Assembly: GCF_015291885.1 (NCBI RefSeq)
Contig: NZ_CP036186.1
Location: 4,575,099 to 4,639,098 of the forward strand
From: Stutzerimonas stutzeri
Lineage (GTDB): Bacteria > Pseudomonadota > Gammaproteobacteria > Pseudomonadales > Pseudomonadaceae
Length of the DNA stretch: 64,000 nucleotides
Reading direction: 5' to 3'
Position numbers and translations under genes: made by a program. Shown one piece after another: positions 1-8,479 of this stretch; the stretch's first letter is position 1, and each line of letters opens with the position of its first letter. The notes beneath the pieces are model-generated. The model had not been told where the DNA came from. It searched no databases and saw nothing but the letters and a program-made list of their open reading frames with translations.

Positions 1-2266
1 CAATCGCGGCGGCGACGGTATCCTGCACATCGCCGATGTTGAGCCCGAAGCGTGCCGCCTTGTCACGATCCACATTGACGCTCAGCAATGGGAGGCCCGT
101 CGTCTGCTCCACTTTAACTTCGGAAGCGCCTGGTACGTCTTGCAATATCGCCGCGATGTCATCAGCTGTTTTGTTGAGAACATCCATATCGTCCCCGAAC
201 ACCTTAACGGCCACATCGCTGCGAACTCCGGAAATTAGCTCGTTAAAGCGTAACTGGATCGGCTGAGACATCTCATAGTTGCTGCCCGGCACAGATGCGG
301 CCGCCTTTTGGATGTCCTCAATGAGCTGCTCGCGGGATTTGTCCGGATCTGGCCATTCTTCCTTGGGCTTGAGCATCACATAGCTGTCCGAAATATTCGG
401 CGGCATCGGGTCAGCCGCGATCTCGGCGGTGCCGGTTCGGGCAAATGTACGCTTGACCTCCGGGACCTGCTCGGCAATTGCCTTTTCCAGCCGCTGCTGC
501 ATATCCACGGATTGGGAGAGGCTGGTCCCTGGAACGCGCAGAGCTTGAAGCGCAAAATCACCCTCGCTAAGGCTCGGAATGAACTCGCTACCCATTCGCA
601 TCACCAGCAGGGCAGACAGCAGCACGCTAGCGACGGCGCCACTGAATACCAATGTGCGATGACGCATGACCCAGTCGAGCACGGGCGCATAGCCATTGCG
701 CGCCGCGCGCATCAGGCGGTTGTCCTTCTCTTGCACCTTACCGGTGACAAAAAGCGCAACAGCAGCGGGCACGAAGGTGACCGATAGAATCATGGCACCC
801 AACAGTGCGATTACCACGGTGAATGCCATGGGGTGGAACATCTTCCCCTCGACACCAGTGAGCGCAAAGATGGGCAGGTAGACCACCATGATGATCAGCT
901 GGCCGTAGATGAGCGGACGCCGTGCCTCCTTGGCCGCCGCGAATACTTCGTGGAAACGCTCGCTACGGGTCAGAATCCTGCCATGTTTTTCCTGCGCGTG
1001 GGCAAGCCGGCGGATGGCGTTTTCGACGATGACCACCGCACCGTCGACGATGATGCCGAAGTCGAGAGCCCCTAGGCTCATGAGGTTGGCACTGACTTTG
1101 TTGGTGGCCATGCCGGTGAAGGTGAACAGCATGGACAACGGGATGACCATTGCTGTGATCAGGGCTGCACGCAGGTTGCCGAGGAAGAGAAACAGCACGG
1201 CGATAACCAGGATCGCGCCTTCGATCAGGTTCTTGCGAACCGTGGCGATTGCCTTGTCTACGAGGTCGGTCCGGTCATAGACCGTTATCGCGCTTACGCC
1301 TTTTGGCAGGTTCTGGTTGATAATCTCCAAGCGCTGCGCGACGGCCTGCGACACGCTACGGCTATTTTCTCCTACCAGCATGAACGCGGTCCCAAGGACC
1401 ACCTCGCGTCCATTGTCGGTGGCTGCCCCTGAACGCAGCTCACGACCGATCCCCACTTCGGCAATATCGCGAACCCGCACGGGCGCGCCGCCTGCGTTGC
1501 TCAGGACGATATTGCCAATGTCCGCGGGGGAGCCGAGCTGGCCAGGTGTGCGGATCGACAACTGTTCGCCGTTACGCTCAATGAAGCCGGCGCCGACGTT
1601 GGCATTGTTGCGCTCAAGCGCAACGACGAGCTGTTCCAGAGTGATTCGGTAAGCGACCATGAGCTTCGGGTCGGGCGCGACCTGATACTCTTTGGCGAAG
1701 CCACCGATTGTGTTGATCTCGGCAACCCCTCGAACGTTTCGCAGCTGCGGCTTGATGATCCAGTCCTGGATTTCGCGCAGGTCCGTCGGCGTGTAGGGCT
1801 GACCATCAGCACGGCGCGCCTCGGGCTCTGCCTCGACCGTCCAGAGGAAAATTTCCCCCAGGCCCGTGGAGATGGGACCGAGGGTGACCTCCACGCCCTG
1901 CGGAAGCTCATTACTCGCGGCCTGCAGCCGTTCACTCACAAGTTGCCGAGCGAAATAGAGATCGGTGCCATCGTCAAAGATCACGGTGATCTGAGCGAAC
2001 CCGGAGCGCGACAATGAACGTGTCTGGCGCAGGTGGGGCAAGCCGGCCATCGCCGTCTCGATGGGGAAGGTAACGCGTTGCTCGGTTTCAAGCGGCGACG
2101 CGCCTGGGACTGCGGCGTTAATTTGAACCTGTACATTGGTGATGTCGGGCACAGCGTCGATGGGCAAGTGCTGGTAGCTATAAACCCCGACGCCGGCCAT
2201 GCCCAAGACCGCGAGCAGCACTAGCCAGCGCTGCTCGATGGCGAAGCGAAGAATACGTTCGAACAT
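1..2266 (-). CDS. czcA: CzcA heavy-metal RND efflux pump, N-terminal 755 residues (cut by window edge)
   Basis: Inner-membrane proton-driven RND transporter that exports divalent metals (Zn, Co, Cd) through a CzcCBA tripartite complex. The minus-strand translation starts MFERILRFAIEQRWLV at 2266 and stays open to base 1. The HME-RND signature DFGIIVDGAVVIVEN begins at residue 402, so the proton-relay acids fall at D402, D408 and E415, the same numbers as in Cupriavidus CzcA. The DFG-x3-DGA-x4-EN form is the one linked to Zn/Co/Cd (HME1) rather than Cu/Ag pumps. The gene starts 19 bases after the czcB stop, so it is the last gene of a czcCBA operon. About 300 C-terminal residues lie outside the window. 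Confidence 0.95.
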   Translation of the reverse strand, partial: MFERILRFAIEQRWLVLLAVLGMAGVGVYSYQHLPIDAVPDITNVQVQINAAVPGASPLETEQRVTFPIETAMAGLPHLRQTRSLSRSGFAQITVIFDDGTDLYFARQLVSERLQAASNELPQGVEVTLGPISTGLGEIFLWTVEAEPEARRADGQPYTPTDLREIQDWIIKPQLRNVRGVAEINTIGGFAKEYQVAPDPKLMVAYRITLEQLVVALERNNANVGAGFIERNGEQLSIRTPGQLGSPADIGNIVLSNAGGAPVRVRDIAEVGIGRELRSGAATDNGREVVLGTAFMLVGENSRSVSQAVAQRLEIINQNLPKGVSAITVYDRTDLVDKAIATVRKNLIEGAILVIAVLFLFLGNLRAALITAMVIPLSMLFTFTGMATNKVSANLMSLGALDFGIIVDGAVVIVENAIRRLAHAQEKHGRILTRSERFHEVFAAAKEARRPLIYGQLIIMVVYLPIFALTGVEGKMFHPMAFTVVIALLGAMILSVTFVPAAVALFVTGKVQEKDNRLMRAARNGYAPVLDWVMRHRTLVFSGAVASVLLSALLVMRMGSEFIPSLSEGDFALQALRVPGTSLSQSVDMQQRLEKAIAEQVPEVKRTFARTGTAEIAADPMPPNISDSYVMLKPKEEWPDPDKSREQLIEDIQKAAASVPGSNYEMSQPIQLRFNELISGVRSDVAVKVFGDDMDVLNKTADDIAAILQDVPGASEVKVEQTTGLPLLSVNVDRDKAARFGLNIGDVQDTVAAAI

Positions 2267-2285
2267 GAGTTAGGTATCCGGAGGA

Positions 2286-3593
2286 TCAGTGAACGTGCTC
2301 GGCGGAGCCTTTGCCGAGTTCGGATTTCAGGATGAAGCTGCCAGCGGTCGCGATCTGTTGGCCGGCCTGCAATCCGTCACGAATTTCCACGCGATTTTCG
2401 TCGCGCTGGCCCAGCGAGACCGGGTGCGCTTGGAAGCCGTGCGGCGTGCGAACGAAAACCGTCGGCGCGTTTTCGACGGTGTGGACCGCCTCGACTGGAA
2501 CCGTGACCGGAACACTACGGCCGTCGGCGCTAACTCGGACCGTCACGAAAAGACCGGGACGCCAAGCTCCATCGGGGTTGGCCAGGGTCACGCGGGCTGT
2601 CGCGGCACGCGTCTGCTCGCCCAGCAGGCTGCCCACATGGGCGACCTTACCCATTGTTCGCACCCCTAGCTCGCCGGCAACAACTTCGACTTCTCGGCCG
2701 ACGGTTACGCGCATCAAATCACGGGCAGGTACGCTGAACGTGGCCCAAACCCGCGACAAATCAGTCAGAGTGAAGACGCTGGTCGTTTCATCTGCACGTT
2801 CGCCCAGCACAATATGCTTCTCGACGACGACTGCATCGAAAGGTGCACGGAGCTCGTAGCGATTGCCCACACCGGAGTCACTTCCGCCGCCCAGCGCCCG
2901 TGTTTTTTCCTGGGCATTACGCAAGTCGATTTCTGCTACGCGCAGGCTCTGCTGGGCCTGCAAATAGTCCTGTTCTGCAGAGATACGCTCCTGCCACAGA
3001 GTGCGCTCACGCTCGAACAAGATGCGAGCCAGTCGGAGGCGCTGCTCGGCGGCAGCCAGCTCACTACGCTGTTCGGACAGCTGCTGGCTGGCGATAACCG
3101 CCAGCAACTGGCCCTTCTTCACCTGGTCACCCAGGTTGACCGAAACAGATTCGACAACGCCTGCCACACGGGGCACGACATGCGCCGTGCGGTCTTCGTC
3201 GAAACGCAGCTCGCCCGGCAGGGAAACGGACGAGCCGATCTCGGCTGGTCCGACCTTGCTTAGCTGAATGCCTGCGGCACGTATTTGCTCCTCAGATAGC
3301 TCAATTTCACCTTCGGCGTGCTCTTCGTTGCCGTGCTCGTCCTCCTCACCGCCATGACCGCTTTCGTCACCATGGCCGTGGTCATCGCCTTCAGCGCCAT
3401 GACCATCTTCGTCCCCATGGTCGTCCTTGGATTTCTCTTGACCGCTTTCTCCATCCTCATGCGCATGGCCATCCTCGGCGTGCTCAGCCTTGTTATCGCT
3501 GGCCTGTGCGTCAAGAACGAAGCCTTGTCTTACGCCAATGCCTGTCAGCAGTACCAAAGTGACCGCCAGAGCGATTCCCGTCTGTTTTTTCAT
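2286..3593 (-). CDS. czcB: CzcB periplasmic membrane-fusion protein with His/Asp/Glu-rich N-terminus
   Basis: Periplasmic adaptor linking CzcA to CzcC. I chose the ATG at 3593 (MKKQTGIALAVTLVLL, 435 residues) because a strong GGGGGAG ribosome site lies just upstream. An in-frame ATG at 3638 overlaps the czcC stop and would add 15 residues that interrupt the signal peptide. After a hydrophobic signal or anchor segment, about 75 residues are dominated by His, Asp, Glu and Gly with repeated HGDE/HGHG-like units, a probable metal-binding tail. The rest follows the HlyD/CusB-like plan: a biotinyl-lipoyl hairpin (VVPRVAGVVESVSVNLGDQV), a coiled coil (SEQRSELAAAEQRLRLARIL) and beta-barrel parts. The His-rich tail may buffer or hand over Zn/Cd (inference). 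Confidence 0.93.
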   Translation of the reverse strand: MKKQTGIALAVTLVLLTGIGVRQGFVLDAQASDNKAEHAEDGHAHEDGESGQEKSKDDHGDEDGHGAEGDDHGHGDESGHGGEEDEHGNEEHAEGEIELSEEQIRAAGIQLSKVGPAEIGSSVSLPGELRFDEDRTAHVVPRVAGVVESVSVNLGDQVKKGQLLAVIASQQLSEQRSELAAAEQRLRLARILFERERTLWQERISAEQDYLQAQQSLRVAEIDLRNAQEKTRALGGGSDSGVGNRYELRAPFDAVVVEKHIVLGERADETTSVFTLTDLSRVWATFSVPARDLMRVTVGREVEVVAGELGVRTMGKVAHVGSLLGEQTRAATARVTLANPDGAWRPGLFVTVRVSADGRSVPVTVPVEAVHTVENAPTVFVRTPHGFQAHPVSLGQRDENRVEIRDGLQAGQQIATAGSFILKSELGKGSAEHVH

Positions 3594-3634
3594 GCAAGCT
3601 CCCCCACCGCCAATACGTAATGGCGGCGTTTCGG

Positions 3635-4879
3635 TCATTCGAAGGTAGTGGTAGGTCCGTACAGCCGCTCGATACGCGCCCAGGCGTCGACCACGGCTTG
3701 CAATGACTGCAGATAGCGCGTGCGTGCATCGATCAGCGCACGCTGGGCGTCGAGTACGTCGAGGAACGCGAAGCGGCCCAGGCTGAAGCCACGTGTGGCC
3801 GCTTCCACGGTTCGCTGTCCTGCCGGCAGAATCCGGATGCGTATCTCCTCGACGTCCGCACGTGCGGTGCGCCAGTCGCGCAGGGCCTGTTGGATCTCCG
3901 CACGCACACGCAGCTCGGCCGCATTGCGACGATCACGCGCCTGTTCCGCCCGCCGTGCGGCCGCCAGAACATTGCCTTGGTTACGATCAAACAAAGGCAG
4001 CGGAACAGACAGGCCGACGAGGTTGATGCGTTCACGCTCGATTTCGTCGTACTGGCTACCGATACTGACGCTTATGTTCGGGTAGCGCTGGCTGCGTTCA
4101 AGCCCCAGCTCGGCTTCACTCAAGGCCACTTGGCGCAGAGCTCTACGCATATCGGCACTCTCACGCACGCGCGCCAGGAGTGCAGATTCGCTAGGCACCT
4201 CTGGCAGGTGTTCGAAACTGCCCATCAAATCGCCAAAATCCGGTGCGTCGGTCCCGAGCATGCGCGCTAGCATCTGGCGAGCGTTGTCCCATTCTTGTCG
4301 TGCTCGCCGCAGGTCCAGTTGTACGGTCGCCAGCTGCATGTCGGCTCGCGTCGCCTCCACCGGCGAAACTTTTCCGGCATCGACCTGTGCGTCGGCGACC
4401 TTAGCAGCCCGTTCGGCCAATGACAGAGAGGCCTCGGCCAGTCGCATGCCTTCTTGCGCACGCAAGGCCGCGAAGAATGCCTGGATCACATCTGCACGCA
4501 ACCCCTGACGCCGAACGTCGAGGTCGGCATCCACCATCGATCGATTTGCGTCCGCCACACCGATTCGAGCGCCGCGCTTGCCACCTAACTCGATTGGCTG
4601 TGTGATCGTGATTGAGCGAGTCTGGCGATCGGACTGAGTGTCTTCCACCTCGAATCCTAATTCCGGATTTGGAATGGCCCCAGCCTGGCGGCGCAGCCCG
4701 CTCGCGATACCTATCTCTGCCCGCGCGGCGGAGAATTCTGGGTTGCGTTCATACGCAAGGGACACGGCTCGCTCCAGTGTCAGACCGTCTTGCGCGCCCA
4801 CCTCAAGCGACATCAGTGCCAGCCCAAGCAGGCCGCTGGCAAGCAGATACAAGCGTTTCTTTTGGTACATACGCAACAC
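3635..4879 (-). CDS. czcC: CzcC outer-membrane efflux channel (TolC-like)
   Basis: Outer-membrane channel of the CzcCBA metal pump and first gene of the operon. The protein has 414 residues. It starts MLRMYQKKRLYLLASGLLG, with a possible second start at Met4, and has a signal peptide ending near VGAQDG. Two tandem repeats rich in Ala, Arg and Glu helices (residues ~30-220 and ~230-410) are typical of the OEP/TolC family, as is the phrase GLSVPLPLFDRNQGN. The stop overlaps an upstream in-frame start of czcB (ATGA), which shows tight coupling. The promoter must lie in the 4880-5177 gap, where two ATTAC-N6-GTAAT-type boxes sit. Confidence 0.93.
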   Translation of the reverse strand: MLRMYQKKRLYLLASGLLGLALMSLEVGAQDGLTLERAVSLAYERNPEFSAARAEIGIASGLRRQAGAIPNPELGFEVEDTQSDRQTRSITITQPIELGGKRGARIGVADANRSMVDADLDVRRQGLRADVIQAFFAALRAQEGMRLAEASLSLAERAAKVADAQVDAGKVSPVEATRADMQLATVQLDLRRARQEWDNARQMLARMLGTDAPDFGDLMGSFEHLPEVPSESALLARVRESADMRRALRQVALSEAELGLERSQRYPNISVSIGSQYDEIERERINLVGLSVPLPLFDRNQGNVLAAARRAEQARDRRNAAELRVRAEIQQALRDWRTARADVEEIRIRILPAGQRTVEAATRGFSLGRFAFLDVLDAQRALIDARTRYLQSLQAVVDAWARIERLYGPTTTFE

Positions 4880-5002
4880 TGCCGGGCAGTGCCCCCTTTA
4901 TTGTCGATCGCGTTTCTCCAGCCGCGCTAAACCGGCCAGATAGCTGATGGGTAAACGGCGGTGACTTTATATAAGGGCGGATATCGACCGGGTGACCGCA
5001 AC

Positions 5003-5018
5003 ATTACGAATTTGTAAT
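5003..5018. promoter_or_regulatory. Putative CzcR/CopR-type box 1 between czcC and the porin
   Basis: The sequence ATTACGAATTTGTAAT is a perfect ATTAC-N6-GTAAT dyad. Paired half-sites of this style are known for CopR/CzcR-type OmpR-family regulators. It lies in the divergent czcC/porin promoter region, 124 bases from the czcC start, and the same motif recurs at 12642 and, weakened, at 8290. Assignment to CzcR is inference from the neighbouring czcR gene. Confidence 0.65.
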
Positions 5019-5049
5019 CCACGGAATGCTTGCGGTTGCGTCGCTACAG

Positions 5050-5065
5050 ATTACAAGATCGTCAT
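5050..5065. promoter_or_regulatory. Putative CzcR/CopR-type box 2 between czcC and the porin
   Basis: ATTACAAGATCGTCAT matches ATTAC-N6-GTAAT with one changed base. It is 47 bases from box 1 and nearer the porin start at 5178, so box 1 could serve czcC and box 2 the porin. This division is inference. The remainder of the 4880-5177 gap holds no gene that I can support. Confidence 0.5.
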
Positions 5066-5177
5066 TTGCCGCTAATCCTGCGGTCATTTGTAGGGGGAGA
5101 TCATGGCCAAGCGCTAAAAACAAAAAGGCAAGAGACGTCATTCGAACGCTGACATGCCGTATATCAGGAGCATCATC

Positions 5178-6500
5178 ATGAGCAAAAAGGCCGCCCTTTC
5201 ACTGACAGCCCTTTCATTGGCACTGGGCGGCGCCCCGGTCTTTGCCCAGTCGGAAACAGCAGCGGAGGGCTTCATCGAAGGCAGCACGCTATCGCTGATC
5301 AATCGCAACTTTTATTTCAATCGAGATTTCCGCGACGGTGAGAACGCAACCGGCAATGGCTACTCTGAGGAATGGGCTCACGGGCTGATGGCCTTCTTCG
5401 AGTCCGGATATACCCAAGGCTCGGTGGGGATCGGCGTCGACGCCTTCGCCATGCTCGGCCTCAAGCTCGATTCTGGATCAGGACGTTCCGGTGCTGGCGG
5501 AACCGTCGATCTTCTCCCCTACAATAGCGCCGGCGATGCCGAGGATGACTTTTCTCGAGTAGGGGGGGCCGTGAAAGCACGGTTCTTGGGCACCGAGATC
5601 AAGGCAGGCGATGTATTTCCCGCTACTCCTGTCGTGCACTTTGGTGACGCACGGCTGCTGCCGGAGTCTTTCAAGGGTGTCACCGTTGTGAACAACTCGC
5701 TGGACGACCTCACCCTCCAGGGCGGCCGCCTGCACGCGATGAGCCAGCCCAATACCAGCAACACGAACGATGACTTCGTCACGTTTTATGGCGGCGGCGT
5801 CGACTCGCCTTGGCTCGGCTACGCAGGCGGCGACTATAGCGTGAACGAAAACCTCAGTCTTAGCCTGTATACCAGCCGGCTGAAGGATGCCTGGGATCAA
5901 CATTATTTCGGTGTCTCGGCCACCTATCCGCTTTCCGATGCCGTCGTGCTGCTGGGCAGCTTCAACTACTACAAGGCAACCGACGAAGGTCGGAAATTGC
6001 TGGGCGAGTTTAACAACAGCATCTGGAGTTCCAGTCTGGGTGTCGCCTTCGGCGCGCACACCGTCACGGCGTCGTATCAGCGAAACAACGGTAACAACGA
6101 CTTTGACTACTTGCGCCAAGCGGACTCGATCTACCTGAATAACTCCATCCAGTACAGCGATTTCAACTCACCTAAAGAGCAGTCCTGGATGCTGCGTTAT
6201 GACCTGAACATGGCGGGTTACGGCATACCTGGGCTTACGTTCATGACTCGCTACGCCCGCGGCTGGGGCGCCGATTACAGCAACGCAAATGAGGTATATA
6301 TGCGCCAAGACGATAACGGCGCGCCTCTGTCCGGACAGAAGCGCTGGGAACGCGACGTCGAAGCACGCTACGTTGTACAGACAGGCTCGTTCAAGGACCT
6401 CTCTCTGCGGGTGCGCCAGGCTACAACACGGGCGACTGCTTTCGAGTCCGACCTCAATGAGGTTCGATTCATCGCCGAGTACCCGCTCTCGATCCTGTGA
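5178..6500 (+). CDS. OprD-family outer-membrane porin
   Basis: Outer-membrane beta-barrel of the OprD family, which usually passes small carboxylates or basic amino acids. I chose the ATG at 5178 (MSKKAALSLTALSLALGGA, signal peptide ending FAQ) because an AGGAG site precedes it; an ATG at 5154 would add eight residues. OprD hallmarks include SLINRNFYFNRDFRDG near the N-terminus, alternating aromatic beta strands, and a C-terminal strand ending in VRFIAEYPLSIL. About 440 residues is normal for the family. It is divergent from czcC and shares the boxes at 5003 and 5050, so it is probably metal-responsive. Its natural terminator now lies beyond an inserted IS, at 8218. The substrate is unknown. 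Confidence 0.88.
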   Translation: MSKKAALSLTALSLALGGAPVFAQSETAAEGFIEGSTLSLINRNFYFNRDFRDGENATGNGYSEEWAHGLMAFFESGYTQGSVGIGVDAFAMLGLKLDSGSGRSGAGGTVDLLPYNSAGDAEDDFSRVGGAVKARFLGTEIKAGDVFPATPVVHFGDARLLPESFKGVTVVNNSLDDLTLQGGRLHAMSQPNTSNTNDDFVTFYGGGVDSPWLGYAGGDYSVNENLSLSLYTSRLKDAWDQHYFGVSATYPLSDAVVLLGSFNYYKATDEGRKLLGEFNNSIWSSSLGVAFGAHTVTASYQRNNGNNDFDYLRQADSIYLNNSIQYSDFNSPKEQSWMLRYDLNMAGYGIPGLTFMTRYARGWGADYSNANEVYMRQDDNGAPLSGQKRWERDVEARYVVQTGSFKDLSLRVRQATTRATAFESDLNEVRFIAEYPLSIL

Positions 6501-6580
6501 AGCACTACGAGCAACACCACATCTTCTTTTTGTGCTCCCTTGGTTTCGGCGATTTTCAAGGTAGTTGTCGCGTGAGCGTG

Positions 6581-7630
6581 TCACGCTGCCTTTGATGTTT
6601 GCTGCAGTACCGCTTCCCGCTCAGGGTTCAGGCACACGATCGGTGCCAGTGACCAGTTCCTGATGTCGCCGCTCCAGCGCTCCGGGTACCGTGCGCGTGC
6701 CGCCTCGTACAGCTCGATACGCTTGCGCAGCAGCTCTTCCGCTTGGCCGGTATGTCGCTGCGCCGGGGTCACGAACTTCAGGGCGCTGTGGCGATGTTCA
6801 TGGTTGTACCAGTCCACGAAGCGGTTCACCCAGCTCCTGGCCTGCTCCAGCGTGTCGAAGGGCCGCTCCGGCCACAGCGGGCAGTACTTCGCCGTGCGGA
6901 ACAGGGCCTCGGCATAGGCGTTGTCATTGCTCACCCGCGGGCGGCTGAACGAGGGCATCACACCCAGGTTCTGCATGGCCGCCAGCATGGTCGAGCCCTT
7001 CATCGCGCTGCCGTTGTCCGAGTGCAGTACCAGCGGCTGGCCTGCCCGCTGTTCACGTAGGCAGGCCTGGCGTAGCAGCTGGGCGGCCTGCTCGGCGCTT
7101 TCACTTTCATGCACCTCGTTGGCCACCAGCTTGCGGCTGTAGACGTCCTTGATCATGTACCAGTAGAAGTAACGGCCCTTGACCGTGGTCGGCAGCCAGG
7201 TGATGTCCCAGCACCACAGCTGGTTCGGGCCGTCGGCCACATGGGTCGTCAGCGCTCGTTTCACCGGTGGGCGACTGCGGCCGCGCGGATGCTGCTGTTC
7301 GGCTTCCTTCAGCACCCGGTAGAAGGTCGACTCCGAGGCCAGCCAGGTGCCCTGATCGGCCAGCCGCGCCACGATCTGCTGCGGCGGCAGGCTGGCAAAC
7401 TCGGGCTGGTTGGCGGCCTCCAGCACGCGGCGGCGCTCTTGCGGACTCAGCTTGTTGGCCGGCTCAGCTCGTTGTGCCGAAGGACGCCGATCCTCCGGGC
7501 AGTGCTGCCAGCGCTGCAGGCTGCGCAACGACAGGCCCAGTTCGGCGCAGGCCTGCGCCCGCCGCGCTCCCGCCGCCACGGCTTCCTCGATCAACTGCAG
7601 GGTTTCACGGCGATCCGGGGCGCTGATCAT
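6581..7630 (-). CDS. IS3-family transposase OrfB (copy 1)
   Basis: The 349-residue DDE transposase has an N-terminal helix-turn-helix-like region (CAELGLSLRSLQRWQ) and an rve integrase core. Catalytic motifs are visible: D in LWCWDITWLP, D in VLHSDNGSAM, and E in NAYAEALFRTAKY. Its start overlaps the end of orfA by four bases (ATGA), so translation is coupled. It is identical to the protein of copy 2 at 10524-11573 and looks intact. Confidence 0.93.
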   Translation of the reverse strand: MISAPDRRETLQLIEEAVAAGARRAQACAELGLSLRSLQRWQHCPEDRRPSAQRAEPANKLSPQERRRVLEAANQPEFASLPPQQIVARLADQGTWLASESTFYRVLKEAEQQHPRGRSRPPVKRALTTHVADGPNQLWCWDITWLPTTVKGRYFYWYMIKDVYSRKLVANEVHESESAEQAAQLLRQACLREQRAGQPLVLHSDNGSAMKGSTMLAAMQNLGVMPSFSRPRVSNDNAYAEALFRTAKYCPLWPERPFDTLEQARSWVNRFVDWYNHEHRHSALKFVTPAQRHTGQAEELLRKRIELYEAARARYPERWSGDIRNWSLAPIVCLNPEREAVLQQTSKAA

Positions 7631-8148
7631 TCGTCCTCGTCCTTCCCCCAGAGCGCCTCGGCTTTTTTTCGCAACACCAGCAGGGCCGCGGTTTCTGCCA
7701 GCGCCGCATCCTTGCGCCGCAGCTCACGCTCCAGCTGCTTGATGCGCTTCTTCGCGGCCTTTTCCTCTTCGCGCTCGCGCCGGGTCTTGCTTGGCTGAAC
7801 CGAGCCGTTGGCCTGCTCGCAGGCTTCGCGCCAGGCCTTAATCTGCTCGACATACAGGCCTTTGCGCCGGCAGTACTCCGCCAGCTCGGCCGCATTGAGG
7901 CTGGCGCTTTCCAGCACCACCCGAAACTTGTCCTGGCTCGACCACTGGTCGGCCTGCTGTCCATCTCCCGGCACCACTGCTCCCGCTGCTCTGGCCTGTT
8001 TGCGCCAAGCATACAGGGTGGCATCGGTAATGCCTGTCGCTTCCACCAGCTCCGGCACCGTCCGGTTCAAGGGCGGCATCATTTGCCGCACCACCCACTC
8101 CCGATGCTCTATCGAATAACGCGCCACACGGCTCTCACTTCCGCCCAC
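7627..8148 (-). CDS. IS3-family OrfA DNA-binding protein (copy 1)
   Basis: The 173-residue protein begins at a GTG. It has a helix-turn-helix (VPELVEATGITDATLYAWRK) and a second similar motif (NAAELAEYCRRKGLYVEQIK), followed by a charged coiled coil (about residues 120-165), typical of OrfA proteins that bind IS ends. It is identical to copy 2. Confidence 0.9.
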   Translation of the reverse strand: MGGSESRVARYSIEHREWVVRQMMPPLNRTVPELVEATGITDATLYAWRKQARAAGAVVPGDGQQADQWSSQDKFRVVLESASLNAAELAEYCRRKGLYVEQIKAWREACEQANGSVQPSKTRREREEEKAAKKRIKQLERELRRKDAALAETAALLVLRKKAEALWGKDEDE

Positions 8149-8217
8149 CGACCAAGACTCATCGAATCAACTCACACGACAACTATCCTGACGCGGCGGG
8201 GTTTGAAGATGTGTTTC

Positions 8218-8242
8218 AGGCGCCCGTAGGGCGCCTTTTTTT
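8218..8242 (+). terminator. Rho-independent terminator, originally of the porin gene
   Basis: The perfect 8-bp stem AGGCGCCC/GGGCGCCT with a 3-base loop is followed by seven T. It is 19 bases past the right end of IS copy 1. Without the IS and one target duplication it would lie about 60 bases after the porin stop at 6500, so it is the displaced porin terminator. Confidence 0.85.
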
Positions 8243-8289
8243 GCTTAAGTGCACCTCCTTGCGCTGCGGGCCAACCAAATGACCGGTAG

Positions 8290-8305
8290 ATTACAAATTT
8301 GCAAG
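8290..8305. promoter_or_regulatory. Weak CzcR-type box upstream of czcR
   Basis: ATTACAAATTTGCAAG has one intact ATTAC half-site, and its second half differs from GTAAT at two or three bases. It lies 190 bases upstream of the czcR start, which would fit autoregulation. Confidence is low because one half is degenerate. Confidence 0.35.
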
Positions 8306-8404
8306 ACAGCCCCGCAGGACTTTTACCGCGTTAAAGTGCTTCCCGCTTCCCTGTGCAGGTCATTTCGCCTCTGCCTTTCACCCTAGAGCCAAGCCTCTTT
8401 CGTC

Positions 8405-8435
8405 TTGACCCTATAGTTACTACATGGATTATTTT
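8405..8435 (+). promoter_or_regulatory. CadR/PbrR-type (MerR-family) promoter-operator in front of czcR
   Basis: The -35 TTGACC (8405-8410) and -10 TATTTT (8430-8435) are separated by 19 bases, the over-long spacer that MerR regulators untwist. The spacer begins CTATAGTTACTACATGG and differs at one base from the start of the CDF-gene promoter at 15861. It lies 45 bases before the czcR ATG at 8480. It suggests that czcRS is switched on by the CadR-type protein encoded at 15416. Confidence 0.72.
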
Positions 8436-8479
8436 TGGTTCCGCTTACCACGCACCTCCTTACCGAGTTACCTGAAAAC

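Larger units (their letters stand above)
6547..8199 (-). mobile_element. IS3-family insertion sequence, copy 1 (1653 bp)
   Basis: Two overlapping genes (orfA 7627-8148, orfB 6581-7630) lie between terminal repeats built on TAGTTGTCG(C/T)GTGAG. The element is flanked by a perfect 5-bp target duplication, GGTTT, at 6542-6546 and 8200-8204. An apparently identical copy of the same length lies in the opposite orientation at 9955-11607; the predicted proteins of the two copies are the same. It inserted between the porin gene and its terminator. Confidence 0.92.

Noticed and set aside
3300..3540. Repeat tract as a CRISPR array
   Set aside because: The repetitive look comes from His/Asp/Glu codons of czcB; there are no uniform repeats with unique spacers. 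No other CRISPR array was seen.
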